64,000 nt of DNA, from assembly GCA_028752905.1 (NCBI GenBank), contig JAQNBH010000003.1:30808722-30872721 (forward strand), written 5' to 3'. Within the stretch, counting starts at the first letter, position 1, and every line of letters starts with the position of its first letter. The position numbers were made by a program, and so were the translations under genes. Below the pieces are notes generated by a model that made no database searches, was not told the DNA's origin, and was given only the letters and a program-made list of their open reading frames with translations. Origin of the DNA: Cladorhizidae sp. MBARI D1340-BT2. Taxonomy: Eukaryota; Porifera; Demospongiae; Poecilosclerida; Cladorhizidae. Of the stretch, positions 39,001-52,317 are shown one piece after another.

Positions 39001-39300
39001 ATTATTCCTGGTGAAGGATAGAGCATCTAGTCATTATTCCTGATGAAGGATAGAGCATCTAGTCATTATTCCTGATGAAGGCCTGAGCATCTAGTAGTGA
39101 AGGCTATATCATCTAGTAATGAAGGTCAGAGCACCTAGTCATTATTCCTGATGACGGTTAGAGCATCTAGTTATTATTCCTGATGAAGGCTAGAGCTAGT
39201 CATTATTCCTGATGAAGGCTGGAGCATCTAGTCAATATTCCTGATGAAGGCTAGCATCTAGTCATTATTCCTGATGAAGGCTAGAGCATCTAGTCATTAT

Positions 39301-41860
39301 TTCTAATGAAGGCTAGAGCATCAAATAATGAAGGCCAGAGCATCTAGTCATTATTCCTGATGAAGAATAGAGCATCTAGTCATTATTCCTGATGAAGGCT
39401 AGAGCATCTAGTCATTATTCCTGATGAAGGCCTGAGCATCTAGTAATGAAGGCTAGAGCATCTAGTGATGAAGGCCAGAGCACCTAGTCAATATTACTGA
39501 TGAAGACTAGAGCATCTAGTCATTATAACTGATGGTGGCTAGATCATCTAGTCATTATTCGTGATGAAGGTTAGAGCATCTAGTCATTATTCCTGATGAA
39601 GGATAGAGCATCTAGTCATTATTCTTGATGAAGGCCTGAGCATTTAGTCATTATTTCTGATGAAGGCTAGAGCATGTAGTCATTATTCCTGATGAAGGCT
39701 AGAGCATCTAGTCATTATTTCTGATGAAGGCTACAGCATCTAGTAATTTTACCTGATGAAGGCTAGAGCATCTAGTCATTATTCCTGATGAAGGCTAGAG
39801 CATCTAGTCATTATTCCTGATGAAGGCTAGAGCATCTAGTCATTATTCCTTATGAAGGCTAGAGCATCTAGTCATTATTCCTGATGAAGAATAGAGCATC
39901 TAGTCATTAATCATGATGAAGGCTAGAGCATCTAGTCATTATTCCTGATGAAGGCTAGAACATCTAGTCATTATTCCTGATGAAGGCTAGGTCATTATTC
40001 CTGATGAAGGCTAGAGCATCTAGTCATTATTCCTGATGAAGGCTAGAGCATCTAGTCATTATTCCTGGTGAAGGCTAGAGCATCTAGTCATTATTCATGG
40101 TGAAGGCTATATAGAGCATCTAGTCATTATTCCTGGTTAAGGCTAGAGCATCTAGTCATTATTTCTGATGAAGGCTAGAGCATCTAGTCAATATTCCTGA
40201 CGAAGGCTAGAGCATCTAATCATTTCCTGATGAAGGCCTGAGCATCTAGTCATTATTCCTGATGAAGGCTAGAGCTTCTAGTCATTATTCCTGATGAAGG
40301 CTACAGCATCTAGTAATTATTCCTGATGAAGGCTAGAGCATCTAGTCATTATTCCTAATGAAGGCTAGAGCATCTAGTCATTATTCCTGATGAAGGCTAG
40401 AGCATCTAGTCATTATTCCTGATGAAGGCTAGAGCATCTAGTCATTATTCCTGATGAAGGCTAGAGCATCTAGTCATTATTCCTGATGAAGGCTACAGCA
40501 TCTAGTCATTATTCCTGATGAAGGCTGGAGCATCTAGTCATTATTCCTGATGAAGGCTAGCAACTAGTCATTATTCCTGATGAAGGCTAGAGCATCTAGT
40601 CATTATTTCTAATGAAGGCTAGAGCATCAAATAATGAAGGCCAGAGCATCTAGTCATTATTGCTGATGAAGAATAGAGCATCTAGTCATTATTCCTGATG
40701 AAGGCTAGAGCATCTAGTCATTATTCCTGATGAAGGCCTGAGCATCTAGTAATGAAGGCTAGAGCATCTAGTGATGAAGGCCAGAGCACCTAGTCAATAT
40801 TACTGATGAAGACTAGAGCATCTAGTCATTATAACTGATGGAGGCTAGATCATCTAGTCATTATTCGTGATGAAGGTTAGAGCATCTAGTCATTATTCCT
40901 GATGAAGGATAGAGCATCTAGTCATTATTCCTGATGAACGCCTGAGCATTTAGTCATTATTTCTGATGAAGGCTAGAGCATGTAGTCATTATTCCTGATG
41001 AAGGCTAGAGCATCTAGTCATTATTTCTGATGAAGGCTACAGTATCTAGTAATTTTACCTGATGAAGGCAAGAGCATCTAGTCATTATTCCTGATGAAGG
41101 CTAGAGCATCTAGTCATTATTCCTGATGAAGGCTAGAGCATCTAGTCATTATTCCTTATGAAGGCTAGAGCATCTAGTCATTATTCCTGATGAAGGCTAT
41201 AGCATCTAGTCATTATTCCTGATGAAGAATAGAGCATCTAGTCATTAATCATGATGAAGGCTAGAGCATCTAGTCATTATTCCTGATGAAGGCTAGAGCA
41301 TCTAGTCATTATTCCTGATGAAGGCTAGGTCATTATTCCTGATGAAGGCTAGAGCATCTAGTCATTATTCCTGATTAAGGCTAGAGCATCTAGTCATTAT
41401 TCCTGGTGAAGGCTAGAGCATCTAGTCATTATTCATGGTGAAGGCTATATAGAGCATCTAGTCATTATTCCTGGTGAAGGCTAGAGCATCTAGTCATTAT
41501 TCCTGATGAAGGCTAGAGCATCTAGTCAATATTCCTGACGAAGGCTAGAGCATCTAGTCATTTCCTGATGAAGGCCTGAGCATCTAGTCATTATTCCTGA
41601 TGAAGGCTAGAGCTTCTAGTCAATATTCCTGATGAAGGCTACAGCATCTAGTAATTATTCCTGATGAAGGCTAGAGCATCTAGTCATTATTCCTGATGAA
41701 GGCTAGAGCATCTAGTCATTATTCCTGATGAAGGCTACAGCATCTAGTCATTATTCCTGATGAAGGCTGGAGCATCTAGTCATTATTCCTGATGAAGGCT
41801 AGCAACTAGTCATTATTCCTGATGAAGGCTAGAGCATCTAGTCATTATTTCTAATGAAGG
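39301..41860. repeat. Middle-family tandem duplication, 1306-bp spacing
   Basis: AGAGCATCAAATAATG at 39315 and 40621 and TGAAGAATAG at 39361 and 40667 are both 1306 bp apart. The second copy gains one 32-bp monomer near 41190 (spacing becomes 1338) and lacks three near 41700 (spacing 1242 at the GCAACTAG unit, 40560 and 41802). Whole-monomer gain and loss within a young duplication is typical of unequal exchange. Confidence 0.82.
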
Positions 41861-43947
41861 CTAGAGCATCTAGTAATGAAGGCCCTAGCATCTAGTCATT
41901 ATCCTGATGAAGACTAGAGCATCTAGCCATTATTCCTGATGAAGGCTAGAGCATCTAGTCATTATTCCTGATGAAGGCCAGAGCACCTAGTCATTATTCC
42001 TGATGAAGGTTAGAGCATTTAGTCATTATTCCTGATGAAGGCTAGAGCATCTAGTCATTATTCCTGTTGAAGGCAAGATAATCTAGTCATTCTTCCTAAT
42101 TAAAGGCTAGAGCATCTAGTCATTATTCCTGATGAAGGCTAGATAATCTAGTCATTATTCCTAATTAAAGGCTAGAGCATCTAGTCATTATTCCTGATAA
42201 AGGCTAGAGCATCTAGTCATTATTCCTGATGAAGGCTAGAGCATCTAGTCATTATTTCTAATGAAGGCTAGAGCATCTAGTAATGAAGGTCAGAGCAACT
42301 AGTCATTATTCCTGATGAAGGCTAGAGCATCTAGTCATTATTCCTGATGAAGGCTGGAGCATCTAGTCATTATTTCTAATGAAGGCTAGAGCATCTAGTA
42401 ATGAAGGCCCTAGCATCTAGTCATTATTCCTGATGAAGACTAGAGCATCTAGTCATTATTCCTAATGAAGGCTAGAGCATCTAGTCATTATTCCTGATGA
42501 AGGCCAGAGCACCTAGTCATTATTCATGATGAAGGTTAGAGCATCTAGTCATTATTCCTGATGAAGGCTAGAGCATCTAGTCATTATTCCTGATGAAGGC
42601 AAGAGCATCTAGTCATTATTCCTGATGAAGGCTAGAGCATCTAGTCATTATTCCTGATGAAGGCTAGAGCATCTAGTCATTATTCCTGATGAAGGCTAGA
42701 GCATCTAGTCATTATTACTGATGAAGGCTAGAGCATCTAGTCATTATTTCTGATGAAGGCTAGAGTATCTAGTAATGAAGGCCAGAGCACCTAGTCATTA
42801 TTCCTGATGAAGATTAGAGCATCTAGTCATTATTCCTGATGAAGACTAGAGCATCTAGTCATTATTCCTGATGAAGGCTAGAGCATCTAGTCATTATTCC
42901 TGATGAAGGCTGGAGCATCTAGTCATTATTCCTGATGAGGGCTAGCATCTAGTCATTATTCCTGATAAAGGCTAGAGCATCTAGTCATTATTTCTAATGA
43001 AGGCTAGAGCATCTAGTAATGAAGGCCAGAGAACCTAGTGATGAAGGATAGAGCATCTAGTCATTATTCCTGATGAAGGCTAGAGCATCTAGTCATTATT
43101 CCTGGTGAAGGCTAGAGCATCTAGTCATTATTCCTGGTTAAGGCTATATAGAGCATCTAGTCATTATTGGTGAAGGCTAGAGCATCTAGTCATTATTCCT
43201 GATGAAGGCAATAGCATCTAGTCATTATTCCTGATGAAGGCTAGAGCATCTAGTCATTATTCCTGATGAAGGCTAGAGCATCTAGTCATTATTCCTGATG
43301 AAGGCTGGAGCATCTAGTCATTATTCCTGATGAAGGCTAGCATCTAGTCATTATTCCTGATGAAGGCTAGAGCATCTAGTCATTATTTCTAATGAAGGCT
43401 AGAGCATCTAGTAATGAAGGCCAGAGAACCTAGTGATGAAGGATAGAGCATCTAGTCATTATTCCTGATGAAGGATAGAGCATCTAGTCATTATTCCTGG
43501 TGAAGGCTAGAGCATCTAGTCATTATTCCTGGTGAAGGCTATATAGAGCATATAGTCATTATTGGTGAAGGCTAGAGCATCTAGTCATTATTCCTGATGA
43601 AGTTTAGAGCATATAGTCATTATTCCTGATGAAGGCTAAGCATCTAGTCATTATTCCTGATGAAGGCTGTAGCATCTAGTTATTAATCCTAATGAAGGCT
43701 AGCATCTAGTCATTATTCCTGATGAAGGCTAGAGAATCTAGTCATTATTTCTAATGAAGGCTAGAGCATCTAGTAATGAAGGCCAGAGCAATTAGTCATT
43801 ATTCCTGGTGAAGGATAGAGCATCTAGTCATTATTCCTGATGAAGGATAGAGCATCTAGTCATTATTCCTGATGAAGGCCTGAGCATCTAGTAGTGAAGG
43901 CTATATCATCTAGTAATGAAGGTCAGAGCACCTAGTCATTATTCCTG

Positions 43948-46900
43948 ATGACGGTTAGAGCATCTAGTTATTATTCCAATGAAGGCTAGAGCTAGTCATT
44001 ATACCTGATGAAGGCTGGAGCATCTAGTCAATATTCCTGATGAAGGCTAGCATCTAGTCATTATTCCTGATGAAGGCTAGAGCATCTAGTCATTATTTCT
44101 AATGAAGGCTAGAGCATCAAATAATGAAGGCCAGAGCATCTAGTCATTATTCCTGATGAAGAATAGAGCATCTAGTCATTATTCCTGATGAAGGCTAGAG
44201 CATCTAGTCATTATTCCTGATGAAGGCCTGAGCATCTAGTAATGAAGGCTAGAGCATCTAGTGATGAAGGCCAGAGCACCTGGTCAATATTACTGATGAA
44301 GACTAGAGCATCTAGTCATTATAACTGATGGAGGCTAGATCATCTAGTCATTATTCCTGATGAAGGCTAGAGCATCTAGTCATTATTCCTGATGAAGGAT
44401 AGAGCATCTAGTCATTATTCCTGATGAAGGCCTGAGCATTTAGTCATTATTTCTGATGAAGGCTAGAGCATGTAGTCATTATTCCTGATGAAGGCTAGAG
44501 CATCTAGTCATTATTCCTGATGAAGGCTAGAGCATCTAGTCATTATTCCTGATGAAGGCTAGAGCATCTAGTCATTATTCCTGATGAAGGCTAGAGCATC
44601 TAGTCATTATTCCTTATGAAGGCTAGAGCATCTAGTCATTATTCCTGATGAAGGCTATAGCATCTAGTCATTATTCCTGATGAAGAATAGAGCAGCTAGT
44701 CATGAATCATGATGAAGGCTAGAGCATCTAGTCATTATTCCTGATGAAGGCTAGAGCATCTAGTCATTATTCCTGATGAAGGCTAGGTCATTATTCCTGA
44801 TGAAGGCTAGAGCATCTAGTCATTATTCCTGATGAAGGCTAGAGCATCTAGTCATTATTCCTGGTGAAGGCTAGAGCATCTAGTCATTATTCATGGTGAA
44901 GGCTATATAGAGCATCTAATCATTATTCCTGGTGAAGGCTAGAGCATCTAGTCATTATTCCTGATGAAGGCTAGATCATCTAGTCAATATTCCTGACGAA
45001 GGCTAGAGCATCTAGTCATTTCTTGATGAAGGCCTGAGCATCTATTCATTATTCCTGATGAAGGCTAGAGCTTCTAGTCATTATTCCTGATGAAGGCTAC
45101 AGCATCTAGTAATTATTCCTGATGAAGGCTAGAGCATCTAGTCATTATTCCTGATGAAGGCTAGAGCATCTAGTCATTATTCCTGATGAAGGCTAGAGCA
45201 TCTAGTCATTATTCCTGATGAAGGCTAGAGCATCTAGTCATTATTCCTGATGAAGGCTAGAGCATCTAGTCATTATTCCTGATGAAGGCTACAGCATCTA
45301 GTCATTATTCCTGATGAAGGCTGGAGCATCTAGTCATTATTCCATATGAAGGCTAGCAACTAGTCATTATTCCTGATGAAGGCTAGAGCATCTAGTCATT
45401 ATTTCTAATGAAGGCTAGAGCATCTAGTAATGAAGGCCCTAGCATCTAGTCATTATCCTGATGAAGACTAGAGCATCTAGCCATTATTCCTGATGAAGGC
45501 TAGAGCATCTAGTCATTATTCCTGATGAAGGCTAGAGCATCTAGTCATTATTCCTGATGAAGGCTAGAGCATCTAGTCATTATTACTGATGAAGGCTAGA
45601 GCATCTAGTCATTATTTCTGATGAAGGCTTGAGCATCTAGTCATTATTCCTGATGAAGGCAAGATAATCTAGTCATTATTCCTAATTAAAGGCTAGAGCA
45701 TCTAGTCATTATTCCTGATGAAGGCTAGAGCATCTAGTCATTATTCCTGATGAAGGCTAGAGCATCTAGTCATTATTTCTAATGAAGGCTAGAGCATCTA
45801 GTAATGAAGGTCAGATCAACTAGTCATTATTCCTGATGAAGGCTAGAGCATGTAGTCATTATTCCTGATGAAGGCTAGAGCATCTAGTCATTATTCCTGA
45901 TGAAGGCTGGAGCATCTAGTCATTATTTCTAATGAAGGCTAGAGCATCTAGTAATGAAGGCCCTAGCATCTAGTCATTATTCCTGATGAAGACTAGAGCA
46001 TCTAGTCATTATTCCTAATGAAGGCTAGAGCATCTAGTCATTATTCCTGATGAAGGCCAGAGCACCTAGTCATTATTCATGATGAAGGTTAGAGCATCTA
46101 GTCATTATTCCTGATGAAGGCTAGAGCATCTAGTCATTATTCCTGATGAAGGCAAGAGCATCTAGTCATTATTCCTGATGAAGGCTAGAGCATCTAGTCA
46201 TTATTCCTGATGAAGGCTAGAGCATCTAGTCATTATTCCTGATGAAGGCTAGAGCATCTAGTCATTATTACTGATGAAGGCTAGAGCATCTAGTCATTAT
46301 TTCTGATGAAGGCTAGAGCATCTAGTAATGAAGGCCAGAGCACCTAGTCATTATTCCTGATGAAGATTAGAGCATCTAGTCATTATTCCTGATGAAGACT
46401 AGAGCATCTAGTCATTATTCCTGATGAAGGCTAGAGCATCTAGTCATTATTCCTGATGAAGGCTGGAGCATCTAGTCATTATTCCTGATGAGGGCTAGCA
46501 TCTAGTCATTATTCCTGATAAAGGCTAGACCATCTAGTCATTATTTCTAATGAAGGCTAGAGCATCTAGTAATGAAGGCCAGAGTACCTAGTGATGAAGG
46601 ATAGAGCATCTAGTCATTATTCCTGATGAAGGCTAGAGCATCTAGTCATTATTCCTGGTGAAGGCTAGAGCATCTAGTCATTATTCCTGGTGAAGGCTAT
46701 ATAGAGCATCTAGTAATTATTGGTGAAGGCTAGAGCATCTAGTCATTATTCCTGATGAAGGCAATAGCATCTAGTCATTATTCCTGATGAAGACTAGAGC
46801 ATCTAGTCATTATTCCTGATGAAGGCTAGAGCATCTAGTCATTATTCCTGATGAAGGCTGGAGCATCTAGTCATTATTCCTGATGAAGGCTAGCATCTAG

Positions 46901-49900
46901 TCATTATTCCTGATGAAGGCTAGCAACTAGTCATTATTCCTGATGAAGGCTAGAGCATCTAGTCATTATTTCTAATGAAGGCTAGAGCATCTAGTAATGA
47001 AGGCCCTAGCATCTAGTCATTATCCTGATGAAGACTAGAGCATCTAGCCATTATTCCTGATGAAGGCTAGAGCATCTAGTCATTATTCCTGATGAAGGCC
47101 AGAGCACCTAGTCATTATTCCTGATGAAGGTTAGAGAATTTAGTCATTATTCCTGATGAAGGCTTGAGCATCTAGTCATTATTCCTGATGAAGGCAAGAT
47201 AATCTAGTCATTATTCCTAATTAAAGGCTAGAGCATCTAGTCATTATTCCTGATGAAGGCTAGAGCATCTAGTCATTATTCCTGATGAAGGCTAGAGCAT
47301 CTAGTCATTATTTCTAATGAAGGCTAGAGCATCTAGTAATGAAGGTCAGATCAACTAGTCATTATTCCTGATGAAGGCTAGAACATCTAGTCATTATTCC
47401 TGATGAAGGCTAGAGCATCTAGTCATTATTCCTGATGAAGGCTGGAGCATCTAGTCATTATTTCTAATGAAGGCTAGAGCATCTAGTAATGAAGGCCCTA
47501 GCATCTAGTCATTATTCCTGATGAAGACTAGAGCATCTAGTCATTATTCCTAATGAAGGCTAGAGCATCTAGTCATTATTCCTGATGACGGCCAGAGCAC
47601 CTAGTCATTATTCATGATGAAGGTTAGAGCATCTAGTCATTATTCCTGATGAAGGCTAGAGCATCTAGTCATTATTCCTGATGAAGGCAAGAGCATCTAG
47701 TCATTATTCCTGATGAAGGCTAGAGCATCTAGTCATTATTCCTGATGAAGGCTAGAGCATCTAGTCATTATTCCTGATGAAGGCTAGAGCATCTAGTCAT
47801 TATTACTGATGAAGGCTAGAGCATCTAGTCATTATTTCTGATGAAGGCTAGAGCATCTAGTAATGAAGGCCAGAGCACCTAGTCATTATTCCTGATGAAG
47901 ATTAGAGCATCTAGTCATTATTCCTGATGAAGACTAGAGCATCTAGTCATTATTCCTGATGAAGGCTAGAGCATCTAGTCATTATTCCTGATGAAGGCTG
48001 GAGCATCTAGTCATTATTCCTGATGAGGGCTAGCATCTAGTCATTATTCCTGATAAAGGCTAGACCATCTAGTCATTATTTCTAATGAAGGCTAGAGCAT
48101 CTAGTAATGAAGGCCAGAGAACCTAGTGATGAAGGATAGAGCATCTAGTCATTATTCCTGATGAAGGCTAGAGCATCTAGTCATTATTCCTGGTGAAGGC
48201 TAGAGCATCTAGTCATTATTCCTGGTGAAGGCTATATAGAGCATCTAGTAATTATTGGTGAAGGCTAGAGCATCTAGTCATTATTCCTGATGAAGGCAAT
48301 AGCATCTAGTCATTATTCCTGATGAAGGCTAGAGCATCTAGTCATTATTCCTGATGAAGGCTAGAGCATCTAGTCATTATTACTGATGAAGGCTGGAGCA
48401 TCTAGTCATTATTCCTGATGAAGGCTAGCATCTAGTCATTATTCCTGATGAAGGCTAGAGCATCTAGTCATTATTTCTAATGAAGGCTAGAGCATCTAGT
48501 AATGAAGGCCAGAGAACCTAGTGATGAAGGATAGAGCATCTAGTCATTATTCCTGATGAAGGCTAGAGCATCTAGTCATTATTCCTGGTGAAGGCTAGAG
48601 AATCTAGTCATTATTCCTGGTGAAGGCTATATAGAGCATATAGTCATTATTGGTGAAGGCTAGAGCATCTAGTCATTATTCCTGATGAAGTTTAGAGCAT
48701 CTAGTCATTATTCCTGATGAAGGCTAAGCATCTAGTCATTATTCCTGATGAAGGCTGTAGCATCTAGTTATTAATCCTAATGAAGGCTAGCATCTAGTCA
48801 TTATTCCTGATGAAGGCTAGAGCATCTAGTCATTATTTCTAATGAAGGCTAGAGCATCTAGTAATGAAGGCCAGAGCAATTAGTCATTATTCCTGGTGAA
48901 GGATAGAGCATCTAGTCATTATTCCTGATGAAGGATAGAGCATCTAGTCATTATTCCTGATGAAGGCCTGAGCATCTAGTAGTGAAGGCTATATCATCTA
49001 GTAATGAAGGTCAGAGCACCTAGTCATTATTCCTGATGACGGTTAGAGCATCTAGTTATTATTCCTAATGAAGGCTAGAGCTAGTCATTATTCCTGATGA
49101 AGGCTGGAGCATCTAGTCAATATTCCTGATGAAGGCTAGCATCTAGTCATTATTCCTGATGAAGGCTAGAGCATCTAGTCATTATTTCTAATGAAGGCTA
49201 GAGCATCAAATAATGAAGGCCAGAGCATCTAGTCATTATTCCTGATGAAGAATAGAGCATCTAGTCATTATTCCTGATGAAGGCTAGAGCATCTAGTCAT
49301 TATTCCTGATGAAGGATAGAGCATCTAGTCATTATTCCTGATGAAGGCCTGAGCATTTAGTCATTATTTCTGATGAAGGCTAGAGCATGTAGTCATTATT
49401 CCTGATGAAGGCTAGAGCATCTAGTCATTATTCCTGATGAAGGCTAGAGCATCTAGTCATTATTCCTGATGAAGGCTAGAGCATCTAGTCATTATTCCTG
49501 ATGAAGGCTAGAGCATCTAGTCATTATTCCTTATGAAGGCTAGAGCATCTAGTCATTATTCCTGATGAAGGCTATAGCATCTAGTCATTATTCCTGATGA
49601 AGAATAGAGCATCTAGTCATTAATCATGATGAAGGCTAGAGCATCTAGTCATTATTCCTGATGAAGGCTAGAGCATCTAGTCATTATTCCTGATGAAGGC
49701 TAGGTCATTATTCCTGATGAAGGCTAGAGCATCTAGTCATTATTCCTGATGAAGGCTAGAGCATCTAGTCATTATTCCTGGTGAAGGCTAGAGCATCTAG
49801 TCATTATTCATGGTGAAGGCTATATAGAGCATCTAGTCATTATTCCTGGTGAAGGCTAGAGCATCTAGTCATTATTCCTGATGAAGGCTAGAGCATCTAG

Positions 49901-52317
49901 TCAATATTCCTGACGAAGGCTAGAGCATCTAGTCATTTCCTGATGAAGGCCTGAGCATCTAGTCATTATTCCTGATGAAGGCTAGAGCTTCTAGTCATTA
50001 TTCCTGATGAAGGCTACAGCATCTAGTAATTATTCCTGATGAAGGCTAGAGCATCTAGTCATTATTCCTGATGAAGGCTAGAGCATCTAGTCATTATTCC
50101 TGATGAAGGCTAGAGCATCTAGTCATTATTCCTGATGAAGGCTAGAGCATCTAGTCATTATTCCTGATGAAGGCTAGAGCATCTAGTCATTATTCCTGAT
50201 GAAGGCTACAGCATCTAGTCATTATTCCTGATGAAGGCTGGAGCATCTAGTCATTATTCCTGATGAAGGCTAGCAACTAGTCATTATTCCTGATGAAGGC
50301 TAGAGCATCTAGTCATTATTTCTAATGAAGGCTAGAGCATCTAGTAATGAAGGCCCTAGCATCTAGTCATTATCCTGATGAAGACTAGAGCATCTAGCCA
50401 TTATTCCTGATGAAGGCTAGAGCTTCTAATCATTATTCCTTATGAAGGCCAGAGCACCTAGTCATTATTCCTGATGAAGGTTAGAGCATTTAGTCATTAT
50501 TCCTGATGAAGGCTAGAGCATCTAGTCATTATTCCTGATGAAGGCAAGATAATCTTGTCATTATTCCTAATTAAAGGCTAGAGCATCTAGTCATTATTCC
50601 TGATGAAGGCTAGAGCATCTAGTCATTATTCCTGATGAAGGCTAGAGCATCTAGTCATTATTTCTAATGAAGGCTAGAGCATCTAGTAATGAAGGTCAGA
50701 GCAACTAGTCATTATTCCTGATGAAGGCTAGAGCATCTAGTCATTATTCCTGATGAAGGCTAGAGCATCTAGTCATTATTCCTGATGAAGGCTGGAGCAT
50801 CTAGTCATTATTTCTAATGATGGCTAGAGCATCTAGTAATGAAGGCCCTAGCATCTAGTCATTATTCCTGATGAAGACTAGAGCATCTAGTCATTATTCC
50901 TAATGAAGGCTAGAGCATCTAGTCATTATTCCTGATGAAGGCCAGAGCACCTAGTCATTATTCATGATGAAGGTTAGAGCATCTAGTCATTATTCCTGAT
51001 GAAGGCTAGAGCATCTAGTCATTATTCCTGATGAAGGCAAGAGCATCTAGTCATTATTCCTGATGAATGCTAGAGCATCTAGTCATTATTCCTGATGAAG
51101 GCTAGAGCATCTAGTCATTATTCCTGATGAAGGCTAGAGCATCTAGTCATTATTACTGATGAAGGCTAGAGCATCTAGTCATTATTTCTGATGAAGGCTA
51201 GAGTATCTAGTAATGAAGGCCAGAGCACCTAGTCATTATTCCTGATGAAGATTAGAGCATCTAGTCATTATTCCTGATGAAGACTAGAGCATCTAGTCAT
51301 TATTCCTGATGAAGGCTAGAGAATCTAGTCATTATTCCTGATAAAGGCTGGAGCATCTAGTCATTATTCCTGATGAGGGCTAGCATCTAGTCATTATTCC
51401 TGATAAAGGCTAGAGCATCTAGTCATTATTTCTAATGAAGGCTAGAGCATCTAGTAATGAAGGCCAGAGAACCTAGTGATGAAGGATAGAGCATCTAGTC
51501 ATTATTCCTGATGAAGGCTAGAGCATCTAGTCATTATTGGTGAAGGCTAGAGCATCTAGTCATTATTCCTGATGAAGGCAATAGCATCAAGTCATTATTC
51601 CTGATGAAGGCTAGAGCATCTAGTCATTATTCCTGATGAAGGCTAGAGCATCTAGTCATTATTCCTGATGAAGGCTGGAGCATCTAGTCATTATTCCTGA
51701 TGAAGGCTAGCATCTAGTCATTATTCCTGATGAAGGCTAGAGCATCTAGTCATTATTTCTAATGAAGGCTAGAGCATCTAGTAATGAAGGCCAGAGAACC
51801 TAGTGATGAAGGATAGAGCATCTAGTCATTATTCCTGATGAAGGCTAGAGCATCTAGTCATTATTCCTGGTGAAGGCTAGAGCATCTAGTCATTATTCCT
51901 GGTGAAGGCTATATAGAGCATATAGTCATTATTGGTGAAGGCTAGAGCATCTAGTCATTATTCCTGATGAAGTTTAGAGCATCTAGTCATTATTCCTGAT
52001 GAAGGCTAAGCATCTAGTCATTATTCCTGATGAAGGCAGTAGCATCTAGTTATTAATCCTAATGAAGGCTAGCATCTAGTCATTATTCCTGATGAAGGCT
52101 AGAGCATCTAGTTATTATTTCTAATGAAGGCTAGAGCATCTAGTAATGAAGGCCAGAGCAATTAGTCATTATTCCTGGTGAAGGATAGAGCATCTAGTCA
52201 TTATTCCTGATGAAGGATAGAGCATCTAGTCATTATTCCTGATGAAGGCCTGAGCATCTAGTAGTGAAGGCTATATCATCTAGTAATGAAGGTCAGAGCA
52301 CCTAGTCATTATTCCTG
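43948..52317. repeat. Middle-family higher-order repeats, 3.3-5.1 kb
   Basis: The ATGACGGTTAGAG marker at 39151, 43948, 49036 and 52318 gives spacings of 4797, 5088 and 3282 bp. The AGAGCATCAAATAATG marker gives matching values from 39315 to 44111 (4796), 49200 (5089) and 52482 (3282). The unit thus varies by internal duplication or loss. One such event is the 1.5-kb duplication listed separately inside the 5.1-kb unit. Confidence 0.82.
45356..48460. repeat. Internal duplication of about 1.55 kb
   Basis: GCAACTAG units at 45356 and 46923 are 1567 bp apart, and TAGTAATTATTGG at 46711 and 48246 is 1535 bp apart, a difference of exactly one 32-bp monomer. Within the second copy, GATGACGGCCAGAG (near 47586) replaces GATGAAGGCCAGAG. 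This duplication explains why the enclosing higher-order unit is longer (5.1 kb) than the next one (3.3 kb). Confidence 0.8.
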